DNA of 35,583 nt from contig NZ_JACSQS010000005.1 of assembly GCF_014836545.1 (NCBI RefSeq), positions 1-35,583 on the forward strand. The letters run 5' to 3'. Each line of letters starts with the position of its first letter. Within the stretch, counting starts at the first letter, position 1. Source of the DNA: Stenotrophomonas lacuserhaii (lineage in GTDB: Bacteria; Pseudomonadota; Gammaproteobacteria; Xanthomonadales; Xanthomonadaceae). The notes below the pieces were generated by a model. The model made no database searches and was not told where the DNA came from. It was given only the letters and a program-made list of their open reading frames with translations. Position numbers and translations under genes: made by a program. Positions 17,882 through 26,192 of the stretch are shown piece after piece.

Positions 17882-20800
17882 TTACTGGATCTGGCGCCAG
17901 GACTGGCGACCGCAGGGATACGGAACATACATCGGCGGTGCGCCCGCCACGTTGACCACCATCCAGCAGCCCGAGCCGCCCGGTGGGGTCGGCGCGGGCG
18001 CCCCGCCACCCGGGTTGGCCGGCGGCTGCAGGCGCGGCACGACCGAGACACCGACGTCCTTGACCGGCGCGGTACCTCCCGTGGCCAACGCCATGCTGGC
18101 GGTTCCCGCGACTGCGGTGGCACCGCTGATCGAGCCCATGCGCACACCGGACAAGGCACCGCCACCGGTACGCGGATTGAGCCCGAACAGGTTGTTGCCT
18201 CCGCCCGCGGTACAGCCGGAGGTGATCGAGTCGGGGGTGTAGGTCGGGATGAACAGGATGCCGGACGCCAGCTCGGGATAACCCACCGCGCGCTCGCCGG
18301 CAGGCAGGTCGATGTACCAGCCGCGCGCGCTGGTGGGCGCGGTACCGCGGCTCAATGTCCGCCCACCGGTCCCGGCAGCCACCGTATACGGGGTCAGGCT
18401 GGTTCGCGTCAGGGTGCTGGTGACGGCCGCATTGGAGGTGTCGTTGAAACCATACAGACTCTGGATCTGCGTCGAGGAAATCGGCAGCGTGTCGTCATTG
18501 AAGGAGAAGCTGCCGGTACCGAACATCACCAGCACGCCGCCACTTTCACCGGCCGATGCCTGCAGGCCGCCGGTGATCGGCTGGCGATACGTTGCCCCGC
18601 TCTGCACGAAGGTATTGGTGGTGAACACCGGCACGGTGACCGAATTGGCCGTGGACAGCAGGTCGAACTTCCACACCGCGCCCTTCAGGTCGGCCGCATA
18701 GACGGTGTCGGCATAGCCGTCTCGTACCCTGGCCGGCAAGCCGGTGGACGCATTGATGTTGGCCGTATCCAGCCGGTCGAGCACGATGATGTTGCCCAGG
18801 CCATTGCTGCCTGCGATGCCCGAGTTGCTCTCGGTGGCTTCGATCATGCGGATCGTCGGCGTAGCCGCGTTACCGATATCCACCACGAACAGCACGGCCT
18901 TGCCGCTGCTGCTGGAATAGCCGTTACCAAAGATAGCCTTCCAACTGACGCCACCATTCAAGGTGCGCACCGGCACGATCACCGGCTTGCCGAGGACGTG
19001 GCCGATGTTGGCCCTGACTGCATCGGCACCACTCAGGTCATTGATTTCCCACAGCCGGTTGGTGGCAGTGAAGCTGCCCGGCGTGGTTACATCCAGCGCG
19101 AACACGCCCCGGCCACCCGCGCCGGTGCTGCCGACCAGCGTCGTATTCCAGGTATCGTTGTAGTAGGTATCTGCAACGGTGAGCGGACCATCCACGAAGT
19201 AGCGGTGAGAGAACTGCTGGGCATTCACCTTGGCCGGATCGTAGGGAATCAGCAGGTTGCCCATGTGACCGTACGAGGTGGCCGGGATGTAGCCGAACGT
19301 TTCACGCCCGCCGTTACTGCTGACCGCACCCGTACCGTCCATGCCGCCATCGAAGGCGTGCAACATGCCGTCGTTGGCGCCGGCATACACCATGAAACGC
19401 TTGCTGGTGCGCTTGCTGTTCAAGTACGCGGTGTAGCTGCTGGCCAGGGTGCCGCCCAGCGCGCGGTAACCGAAATCGTCGGTCGGGGCGCTGATGACCG
19501 GCGTGGAATTGATGATGTCGCCCAGCGCGTTGGTGCGATCGCGAAGCTTGCCATTGCGACGGACTTCGTTGGCGGTATCACCCAGCAGGTAGTTGGCGGC
19601 GATGGTGGGCGTCGCGCCGAGTCCGGTCAGCCCGCCGGTCGTGCAGATCGCCTGGCCCGGATACAACGAGCTGGACAGGCCGCACAGCCCGGCCAGCGTG
19701 ACCGTGGTCGGGCCGAACTTGCGCACGCTGCTGCCATCATTGAAGTACACGTTGCGCGCTGCGGCGGCAGGCAGCTGCGCACTGGCCTCCCAGATCGGCG
19801 TGAACTGCGCTTCGCGCGCCGCGTTGACGGTCACGCGGGAAGCGGTCAGGCGGCTGAACCAGTCGGTGCCGTTCTTCTGCACGCTGTATTCCGGCGAAAC
19901 CGTCAGCGAGCCGGCGCCGATGCGCGCACCGCTGGTCGCCAGCGTGCCCGACGGCGATGCCGCCGCGCCGACGGCCTCGAGCACGCGACGCATCGCATCG
20001 GTGACGTCACCCGGCGTCTTGGCATTGATGAACTCACCGCGCGAATTGATCGCGGCATGCCACAACTCATCGATCACCCGGCCATCGTCGCCCGAGAGCG
20101 GATCGCCACCGGCGTTCCAGTTCGGCGGATTGGCATAGGGATCGTCGGTTGCTGCCTGATTCACTTCGTAGATGAGCCCCTGCGCACCCAGCGTCACGCC
20201 GTAGAAGTTCATGTGCAGGTTGGCTTGGCAGTCCAGCCGCTTCCACTGGGCAGACGAGGGGCTCAGCGTCGAGCACTCTTCCGGCACCGGCACCAGTCCG
20301 GTCTGGAAGCTGGCGCCGGTACGCAGGGGCGTCGACGCGCCGCCATAGTACGAAGCCGCGATGTCGGCGATGGTATTGCTGTAATTGTCGGCAAACGGCG
20401 CGCCGGGGAAATGTGTGCCGCCGGCGCTATCGGCATTGCCATAGCCACCGGCGGAGTTGCCGCTGTTGGTATAGCCATCGGTGAACAGCATGCCGCCATT
20501 GCGCTGGCACGCGCGCACGACCGGCGCACCGGCGTCGGTGCGGCGGAACTGTTCACCCAGGAAGGCCGCCGCCTGGCGGTTCGGCGTACCGCCACTGGGG
20601 TTCAGGCCGTAGATCTGGTTGAACAGGTTCGCACGCTGGGTGGACACGTCATGCATGGTCACGTTGACGCGATTATTGATCGTGAAATAGCCGACCCGCA
20701 TGTTCTCCACGCCAGCCATCGCGTGCGAGGACGAGCCCACCATCGACAGGATGCGGTTGCGGTGATACTGGAACCAGTTCGCGAAATTGACCTGCGCGGC

Positions 20801-21742
20801 CACCCGCGCGGTGGCGTCGGAATAGTTGTCCGGCAGGATCTGGTAGCGCCGCATGTTGCAGCCAGGACCGCAGGCATTGGCGATCACCGGGCGGTTGGCA
20901 TCGGCGGTCTTGTAGCCGGCCGGGGCCGGCGCAGCTGCGGGCAGGTAGAAAGTCGCCGGCACGTAGGCCATCTGCACCGTGCAGTTGGCCCGCACCAGCA
21001 CGTCCGAGGACAGCGTCGTCCAAGCGTTGCCGGTGCTGGGAAGACCGTTCGTGCCGGAGTTGCAGCTACGCGCATTGGAACGGTAGCGCGTCCCGGAAGG
21101 GATCGTCATCCCGGTCATGAACTGGAACGACTCGCCGTTGACCTCGCGATATGCAAGGTTGTAGATCGTGTTGTAGTCGTTGCTGAAATCAGTACCGTAA
21201 ACAGAGGGATTACGCGGGTCGGCGCGGGCCCTGTCGAACGCGGCGTCAGGCCAGAGCGCTGGAATACCCGCAGCCGGCGGCTCCGGAAGGCTCCACGGGT
21301 CGTACTTCACGTCCGGGTTGTAGTAACTCGCGTTGTACGCGGGAGATCGCGCAAAACCGAATTCATCGATCGGCGGAATGGCGCGACCCGGGGTGTAAGA
21401 GGTATTGAACGACGCGTGCGGGAACAGGTACAGATAGCAGTCGACCGAGTTGTTCGCGCAGCCCTCGCCCACGTCGTAGAACACGCCGGCCGAACGGAAG
21501 AAGCTGCTGCCGTTCCACTGCATGCGTCCATCGCCGCCCTGGAAGATGCGCTCGAAGGTCATCGAGTTCGAGTCATCGACCGCCATGATGAAAGCCGGCT
21601 GGATCGAGGTGGTGTTGTTCAATGGAGCCTGCGCCAGGGCACCCTGCCCCTGCGCGGCGAACAGGCTGTAGGCGAAATAGGCGCCCGCGCCCAGCACGAC
21701 AGCAGCGGACGCAGCAGCGATCCGGAAAGTACGACGTGTCAT
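17882..21742 (-). CDS. pilY1: Type IV pilus tip/assembly protein PilY1
   Basis: A 1286-residue exported protein with a signal peptide or membrane anchor at about 8-40. The N-terminal half is von Willebrand A-like, with a MIDAS-type D56-D-S58-N-S60 early and a conserved AGGDPLSGDDGRVIDELWHAAINSRG segment before the C-terminal half. The C-terminal half is the PilY1 beta-propeller (YAGANDGMLHAFDGG, GGRGVFALDVTTPG, YAADLKGAVWKFDL). PilY1 sits at the pilus tip with minor pilins and affects extension, adhesion and mechanosensing. MTRRTFR is taken as the start, with GAGG 8 bp upstream and pilX ending 10 bp before. The usual DxDxDG-type calcium loop of the propeller is not evident near residue 1005. 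Confidence 0.94.
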   Translation of the reverse strand: MTRRTFRIAAASAAVVLGAGAYFAYSLFAAQGQGALAQAPLNNTTSIQPAFIMAVDDSNSMTFERIFQGGDGRMQWNGSSFFRSAGVFYDVGEGCANNSVDCYLYLFPHASFNTSYTPGRAIPPIDEFGFARSPAYNASYYNPDVKYDPWSLPEPPAAGIPALWPDAAFDRARADPRNPSVYGTDFSNDYNTIYNLAYREVNGESFQFMTGMTIPSGTRYRSNARSCNSGTNGLPSTGNAWTTLSSDVLVRANCTVQMAYVPATFYLPAAAPAPAGYKTADANRPVIANACGPGCNMRRYQILPDNYSDATARVAAQVNFANWFQYHRNRILSMVGSSSHAMAGVENMRVGYFTINNRVNVTMHDVSTQRANLFNQIYGLNPSGGTPNRQAAAFLGEQFRRTDAGAPVVRACQRNGGMLFTDGYTNSGNSAGGYGNADSAGGTHFPGAPFADNYSNTIADIAASYYGGASTPLRTGASFQTGLVPVPEECSTLSPSSAQWKRLDCQANLHMNFYGVTLGAQGLIYEVNQAATDDPYANPPNWNAGGDPLSGDDGRVIDELWHAAINSRGEFINAKTPGDVTDAMRRVLEAVGAAASPSGTLATSGARIGAGSLTVSPEYSVQKNGTDWFSRLTASRVTVNAAREAQFTPIWEASAQLPAAAARNVYFNDGSSVRKFGPTTVTLAGLCGLSSSLYPGQAICTTGGLTGLGATPTIAANYLLGDTANEVRRNGKLRDRTNALGDIINSTPVISAPTDDFGYRALGGTLASSYTAYLNSKRTSKRFMVYAGANDGMLHAFDGGMDGTGAVSSNGGRETFGYIPATSYGHMGNLLIPYDPAKVNAQQFSHRYFVDGPLTVADTYYNDTWNTTLVGSTGAGGRGVFALDVTTPGSFTATNRLWEINDLSGADAVRANIGHVLGKPVIVPVRTLNGGVSWKAIFGNGYSSSSGKAVLFVVDIGNAATPTIRMIEATESNSGIAGSNGLGNIIVLDRLDTANINASTGLPARVRDGYADTVYAADLKGAVWKFDLLSTANSVTVPVFTTNTFVQSGATYRQPITGGLQASAGESGGVLVMFGTGSFSFNDDTLPISSTQIQSLYGFNDTSNAAVTSTLTRTSLTPYTVAAGTGGRTLSRGTAPTSARGWYIDLPAGERAVGYPELASGILFIPTYTPDSITSGCTAGGGNNLFGLNPRTGGGALSGVRMGSISGATAVAGTASMALATGGTAPVKDVGVSVVPRLQPPANPGGGAPAPTPPGGSGCWMVVNVAGAPPMYVPYPCGRQSWRQIQ

Positions 21743-21752
21743 GCCGGTGGCC

Positions 21753-22262
21753 TCAGAGCTTGAAGACGGTGTCGACCGAGGCCGTGGACGAGGAATCCGT
21801 CGCGGTATCGGTGGCAAAGGTGGTGATCTGGTAGACCGGCGTGACCGGGTCGAGTGCATCGCCCATCGCCAGCGAGCCGCCACCGATGATGCAGGCGTCG
21901 ATGCGTCGCACGTTGACCGCCTGGGCGGTGGTCAACGGGCGCCCACGCCCCCAGCTGACCGGATCGAAAGCGACGTCACAGTTCTGCTGGATATCGGTAT
22001 CCACCAGCGGCGCGTTGGCCGGCGCCGCGGTGCGGTTGGCGATCGCTTCCAACGCGTTTTCGCTACGCCGGGTGACGCCTTCGGCATTCTGGAAGGCGAC
22101 GTTGGTGGCGCGGTAACTGGCCGCCATTTTTTCCTGCATGCCGGCAACCTGCATGCCGGCGATGCCGATCAGCGCCAGCAGGATCAGCATGATCAGCGCG
22201 ACGTACAACACGGCGCCGCGCTGGTTGCGGGGCATGGGTCGCAGGCGGGCAGGAGCATTCAT
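21753..22262 (-). CDS. pilX: Type IV pilus assembly protein PilX
   Basis: A 169-residue minor pilin-like protein. The N terminus MNAPARLRPMPRNQRG is followed by AVLYVALIMLILLALIGIAGMQV, the PilX N-terminal helix. PilX proteins usually lack the strict Glu5 seen in other pilins, and here the leader glycine precedes AVLYV. The rest is a small globular domain ending DTVFKL. The frame is open upstream, but the ATG chosen lies 4 bp after the pilW stop and gives the normal pilin leader. It belongs to the priming complex with PilV, PilW and FimT. Confidence 0.9.
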   Translation of the reverse strand: MNAPARLRPMPRNQRGAVLYVALIMLILLALIGIAGMQVAGMQEKMAASYRATNVAFQNAEGVTRRSENALEAIANRTAAPANAPLVDTDIQQNCDVAFDPVSWGRGRPLTTAQAVNVRRIDACIIGGGSLAMGDALDPVTPVYQITTFATDTATDSSSTASVDTVFKL

Positions 22263-22266
22263 GGCG

Positions 22267-23430
22267 TCAGTTCCCGAACAGTCGGTTGCGCAGGGCAATC
22301 GTGGATTCATAGGTGGTGCGGTAGCGGCCGTCGCTGGCCGTGGCCGGCGCGAAGCCGACGCCGAGCGCGCGCGGATAGGTGACCGCGTCCGTGGGCGCTT
22401 CGGCCTGCGAACGCGCCGGGCTGCGGGCCAGCACGCCCACCTGGACCTGTCCGACGCGACGCCACTGCGCGGCACCAGTGGCATTTGCATCGCTGGTGAC
22501 GCCGCTGGCGACCGCCTGGGTGGTGATGTTGCCGGCCGGCGGCGTGGTGGAGCTCATCTCGGTGGTGCTGTCGAGGCCGAACAGCAGTTGCAGGCTTTCG
22601 ATGCCTTCCACCAGTTCTTCCCTCACGCCATAGCCGTTGTTTCCGTCGGCCCGCGCACGCATCAATGCAGGCTCGCCAGACCCCGAGGTGCCAACGTAAT
22701 ACACCACCGATTCGGCGCGGTAGATCATCGTCTGGCCGGTGGGCTGCACGGTGAAGCGGTTGAGGTTGGATCCCAGGGCCGTGACGCTGCCCGCCGTGTA
22801 GGTGCCCCTGAACACATTGGCATGGCTGCAGTCCGCAACGCCGAACAGATTGGGCGTGCCTACGCCGCCCTCGTTGAACCGCGCGCCGGCAGTGGCATCG
22901 AAGCCCACCACGCTGTCGGTGTTGGCGGTCAAGGCGGTGACCGGCACGCCTTCGGCGGCGAGATAGCGAAGCACCAGAATGTCGCTGCCGCCACGCGGAT
23001 TCAGCGCGGCGATCGCGGCCGGCAGCCCGGCCGGGCCAGCCCAGGTGTCGCCCAGGGTCAGCTGGCCGCCTGGCGCAGTGCTTGGCGCTTCATAGCCCTG
23101 GATGCTGACTGTGAAATCCAGCGGATGGCCGGAGCCGCTGGTCGCCGCGATGTTGACCACCGGGTCGCCCTCGCCCTTCACGAAATGGGCCTGGTCGTTC
23201 ACGCAGCCGAAGTGACCGGCCATGCGAATGTCACGCTGCAGGAATTCGATCGCGAAACGACCGTTTTCCTGCGCACGCGCGTTGCCTTCAGCCAACCGCG
23301 ATGCGGCACGCGATGCGGCGAAGATCTGGATCACGCCCAGCATCAGCACCAGGCCGATGACCATGGCGATCATCAGCTCGATCAGCGACAGACCGGCCTG
23401 GCGACGCGCGGCAGAGACTGCGCGCCTCAC
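22267..23430 (-). CDS. pilW: Type IV pilus assembly protein PilW
   Basis: A 387-residue minor pilin. The leader MRRAVSAARRQAG is followed by LSLIELMIAMVIGLVLMLGVIQIF with the conserved Glu. After the helix comes the PilW-type ENGRFAIEFLQRDIRMAGHFGC segment, then a large globular part with cysteines. The start is a GTG that overlaps the pilV TGA (GTGA), so coupling is likely. Length is typical of PilW. Confidence 0.92.
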   Translation of the reverse strand: MRRAVSAARRQAGLSLIELMIAMVIGLVLMLGVIQIFAASRAASRLAEGNARAQENGRFAIEFLQRDIRMAGHFGCVNDQAHFVKGEGDPVVNIAATSGSGHPLDFTVSIQGYEAPSTAPGGQLTLGDTWAGPAGLPAAIAALNPRGGSDILVLRYLAAEGVPVTALTANTDSVVGFDATAGARFNEGGVGTPNLFGVADCSHANVFRGTYTAGSVTALGSNLNRFTVQPTGQTMIYRAESVVYYVGTSGSGEPALMRARADGNNGYGVREELVEGIESLQLLFGLDSTTEMSSTTPPAGNITTQAVASGVTSDANATGAAQWRRVGQVQVGVLARSPARSQAEAPTDAVTYPRALGVGFAPATASDGRYRTTYESTIALRNRLFGN

Positions 23431-23903
23431 AGCTGCGACACCAGGGTGAAGGTGGTCCGCCCGTCAGGATTTGCAGGGTCCCAGCGCTGGTCGCCCCAGG
23501 CGATGCCCACGGTGACCTGGCCGTTGGCGTTGACTACCGTCGCACTGGCGCCCTCGCCGAGGGCCTGGACCACCTGGCACTGCCAGCGGGTGATGTTGTT
23601 GTTGAGGGTCACCGCGGTGCCCAGGTTGCGCGTGCAACTGGACGCCTGGACGGTGCCGGCGGCGAACGCTGCATTGGTATACCAGCCTGCCTGGTAGCGG
23701 TTGCTGCGCATCTGATCGAGCAGGTCATAGGCCAGGTTGGTGGCTTGGGTGCGGTAGTTCGAACTCTGCACGAAGCGCACGCTCATGGTCTGCAGCATGG
23801 CGAAACCCAGCAGGCCGAAGGCGAGGATCAGTACTGCGACCAGCACCTCGATCATGCTGAAGCCACGCTGGGCGCGTGCGAACGAAGGAAGACGACGACT
23901 CAT
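23427..23903 (-). CDS. pilV: Type IV pilus modification/minor pilin PilV
   Basis: A 158-residue minor pilin. The leader MSRRLPSFARAQRG is followed by FSMIEVLVAVLILAFGLLGFAMLQ, the usual PilV signature with Glu5, then LAYDLLDQMRSNR, also typical of PilV. It overlaps fimT upstream and pilW downstream by 4 bp each. It contributes to the minor pilin complex that initiates pilus assembly. Confidence 0.92.
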   Translation of the reverse strand: MSRRLPSFARAQRGFSMIEVLVAVLILAFGLLGFAMLQTMSVRFVQSSNYRTQATNLAYDLLDQMRSNRYQAGWYTNAAFAAGTVQASSCTRNLGTAVTLNNNITRWQCQVVQALGEGASATVVNANGQVTVGIAWGDQRWDPANPDGRTTFTLVSQL

Positions 23904-24418
23904 TGGCAGGCGCCCTTGGTGGAATTGATCTGGCCGGCGGCATTGATGTCCAGCCGGCGGCGAAGCGCCTCACCGCCACACTCCGTCGGCTGCAGGGTCA
24001 GCGACTGGGCGGCGGCGGCACGGCGGCGGCCGCGATTGTCGAAGGCGATGACCGCCGTGCTGGGCCCGCCCGCCGTCAGGGAATCGGTCTTGATCGGGAT
24101 GTAGCGCAGGACGGTTTCGCCAGCCTGGTAGGTGCCGTCGCCATTCACATCGGCCCAGGCCAGCATGCCGCGCGACCAGTTGTTGTCGCACGAGGTGCCC
24201 GTGGCGCTGCCGCAGACCCCACCGCCGCGCTTGTTGCGCACCGCCTCACTGCGCGCCAGCGACAACAGAGCGGTCATTTCGTTGCCGGTGGCCGCGACGC
24301 GGTTGGAACGGATGGTGCTCTGGAAACTCGGGAACGCGATGGTCGACAGGATCGCCAGCACGGCGACGGTGACCATCAGTTCCAGCAGCGTGAAGCCCTT
24401 GGACAGGCGTAAAGACAT
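23900..24418 (-). CDS. fimT: GspH/FimT-family minor pilin (operon copy)
   Basis: A 172-residue minor pilin, first gene of the pil operon. The very short leader MSLRLSKG precedes FTLLELMVTVAVLAILSTIAFPSF. The body has the GspH/FimT pattern, including SLARSEAVRNKRGGGVCG and the region AFDNRGRRR. At the C terminus, where transformation-linked FimT proteins carry GRxR, this copy reads GQIN (23924-23935). GGAG lies 7 bp before the ATG. The frame is open upstream without homology. Immediately upstream lies a CCCCC-GCAA-GGGGG hairpin (24465-24478), then the repeat cluster. Confidence 0.92.
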   Translation of the reverse strand: MSLRLSKGFTLLELMVTVAVLAILSTIAFPSFQSTIRSNRVAATGNEMTALLSLARSEAVRNKRGGGVCGSATGTSCDNNWSRGMLAWADVNGDGTYQAGETVLRYIPIKTDSLTAGGPSTAVIAFDNRGRRRAAAAQSLTLQPTECGGEALRRRLDINAAGQINSTKGACQ

Positions 24419-24542
24419 GGGACGCTCCCCAGCGTGATGTCGGCACGATGAGGCACGCCTGCGCCCCCCGCAAGGGGGTGCAGGACGAACGGTCATTCGG
24501 GGGCGACAAGCGTCAAAAGATCGGCGCCGCAAGGCGACAGGC

Positions 24543-24675
24543 GTGACGACCAACGGTCGTCACCCACCAGATCAACGCTGACGGCCAGCGGCCGTCACTA
24601 CCGGGATCCACGGTAGCGCCGAGCCATGCTCGGCGAGCGCAGCGGCAAGGGCTGACGGCCAGCGGCCCTCACTAT
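24543..24675. repeat. Cluster of four SMAG/REP-type palindromes
   Basis: Four small stem-loops fill the gap between ppnN and fimT. (a) 24543-24563, 9-bp stem GTGACGACC, followed by CCACC. (b) 24579-24601, stem TGACGGCC followed by CTAC. (c) 24613-24635, GTAG followed by stem CGCCGAGC. (d) 24652-24673, a degenerate copy of b with CTAT. Elements a, b and d are in the opposite orientation to c. The GTAG/CTAC tetranucleotide beside the stem is the hallmark of the Stenotrophomonas SMAG family. A 36-bp stretch (24612-24647) and a 27-bp stretch (24543-24569) recur identically near 31479 and 31519. Confidence 0.88.
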
Positions 24676-24691
24676 CCTGCCCGGCCGCCAG

Positions 24692-26083
24692 TCAGGCCAG
24701 CACCTGATAGCACGGCTTGTACTCGCCGGAGATCTTCATCCGGCGCTGGTCGACAAAGGCGCGCAGCAGCGCGTCCAGCGCCTGCATCATGTCGGCGTCG
24801 CCATGGATCTGGAACGGACCAAACTCCTCGATCCGGCGCATGCCGTCTTCCTTCACGTTACCGGCCACGATGCCGGAGAACGCGCGGCGCAGGTCGGCCG
24901 CCAGCGCATGCGGGGCACGGCCGTGGTGCAGGTCCAGTCCGGCCATCGCTTCATGCGTGGGTTCGAACGGCTGCTGGTACTCCCACGGGATGTCGATGGA
25001 CCAGTTGAAGAAGAACGAATCCTTCTGCGCCAAGCGGTGTTCGCGCACCTGCTTGATGCCTGCGGTCATCTTGCGCGCCACCGCCGACGGGTCGCCGATG
25101 ATGATCTGGTAGCGCTCGGCGGCCGCATCGCCCAGGGTCAGGCGGATGAAGCGGTCGATCTGCTCGAAATATGGCGCAGCCACGGTCGGGCCGGTCAGGA
25201 TCAGCGGGAACGGCAGGTCCTTGTTCTCTTCGCGCAGCAGGATGCCCAGCAGGTACAGGATCTCTTCTGCCGTGCCCACGCCACCGGCGAACACGATGAT
25301 GCCGTGGCCGATGCGCACGAACGCTTCAAGCCGCTTCTCGATGTCCGGCATGATCACCAGGTGGTTGACGATCGGGTTCGGCGACTCGGCCGCGATGATG
25401 CCCGGCTCGGTCAGGCCAATGTAGCGCGACACGCTCTTGCGCTGCTTGGCATGGGCGATGGTAGCGCCCTTCATCGGGCCCTTCATCGCGCCCGGGCCAC
25501 AGCCGGTGCAGATGTCCAGCCCGCGCAGGCCCAGCTCGTAGCCGACCTGCTTGGTGTACAGGTATTCGTCGCGACCGATCGAGTGGCCGCCCCAGCAGAC
25601 CACCAGGTTCGGGTCACCCGGATTGAGGATGCGCGCATTGCGCAGCAGCCCGAACACCGCATTGGTGATGCCGTCCGAAGATTCCAGTTCGGCCGCATAG
25701 GCCGGGCCCATTTCGATGGCCATGTAGGCCAGGTCGCGGACCACGGCGAACAGCAGCTCGGCCACGCCACGGATGATCTCGCCGTCCACGAAGGCCATCG
25801 CCGGCGCGTTGGCCAGGTCGATGCGCACGCCGCGGTCCTGCTGGGCAACCTGGATGTCGAAATCCGGGTACAGGTCACGCGCCGCGCGCGGGTCGTCCGA
25901 GGCGCTGCCACTGGTCAGCACCGCCAGCGCGCAGCGGCGCAGCAGTTCGTGCATGCCGCCACCGGAGGCATCGCGCAGGCGCGCGACTTCCGCCCGGGAC
26001 AGCACATCCAGCCCACCGCGCGGGTAGATCCGCGCGTCCTGCACCGGCAGCGTACGTGCCGGCTTTTCAATCGTCGTGGTCAT
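24692..26083 (-). CDS. ppnN: LOG-family nucleotide 5'-monophosphate nucleosidase PpnN
   Basis: A 463-residue protein of the long PpnN (formerly YgdH) type. The Rossmann-like lysine-decarboxylase/LOG core carries GPGAMKGPMKGA and the PGGxGTxxE-like GIIVFAGGVGTAEEI, flanked by N- and C-terminal domains as in E. coli PpnN. That enzyme cleaves the N-glycosidic bond of nucleoside monophosphates and is modulated by (p)ppGpp; function here is by homology. The ATG at 26083 is preceded by an in-frame TTG two codons earlier (26089) that has slightly better ribosome-site spacing, so the start is uncertain. Its promoter must lie within about 60 bp, between it and the terminator at 26144. Confidence 0.9.
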   Translation of the reverse strand: MTTTIEKPARTLPVQDARIYPRGGLDVLSRAEVARLRDASGGGMHELLRRCALAVLTSGSASDDPRAARDLYPDFDIQVAQQDRGVRIDLANAPAMAFVDGEIIRGVAELLFAVVRDLAYMAIEMGPAYAAELESSDGITNAVFGLLRNARILNPGDPNLVVCWGGHSIGRDEYLYTKQVGYELGLRGLDICTGCGPGAMKGPMKGATIAHAKQRKSVSRYIGLTEPGIIAAESPNPIVNHLVIMPDIEKRLEAFVRIGHGIIVFAGGVGTAEEILYLLGILLREENKDLPFPLILTGPTVAAPYFEQIDRFIRLTLGDAAAERYQIIIGDPSAVARKMTAGIKQVREHRLAQKDSFFFNWSIDIPWEYQQPFEPTHEAMAGLDLHHGRAPHALAADLRRAFSGIVAGNVKEDGMRRIEEFGPFQIHGDADMMQALDALLRAFVDQRRMKISGEYKPCYQVLA

Positions 26084-26143
26084 GTCCAACGTTTCGCTTC
26101 CTCAAGGTGTCCGACTGTAGCGCTGCCCCCATGAAAAAGAAAA

Positions 26144-26171
26144 CGGCCGGGTTTCCCCGGCCGCTTTTTTT
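26144..26171 (-). terminator. Strong hairpin terminator after the TonB-dependent receptor
   Basis: Perfect 8-bp arms CGGCCGGG (26144-26151) and CCCGGCCG (26156-26163) with loop TTTC. On the plus strand the hairpin is followed by C and T8 and preceded by an A-rich stretch, so it can act in both directions. It lies 22 bp after the receptor stop and insulates ppnN from it. Confidence 0.88.
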
Positions 26172-26192
26172 ACGCTTTCAGTTCCGGGAAGA

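Noticed and set aside
18998..21763. A 921-codon plus-strand open frame opposite pilY1
   Set aside because: Mirror of codon bias in pilY1; no ribosome site, no domains, atypical composition.
24419..24480. Sigma-54 promoter before fimT (TGCAC...CTTGC on the minus strand)
   Set aside because: The distance between the GG and GC elements is about 2 bp too short for a -24/-12 promoter; the similarity comes from the GC-rich hairpin.
24543..24675. Possible CRISPR array
   Set aside because: The repeats are short palindromes of differing sequence with irregular spacing and orientation, and there are no cas genes; they fit REP/SMAG elements.
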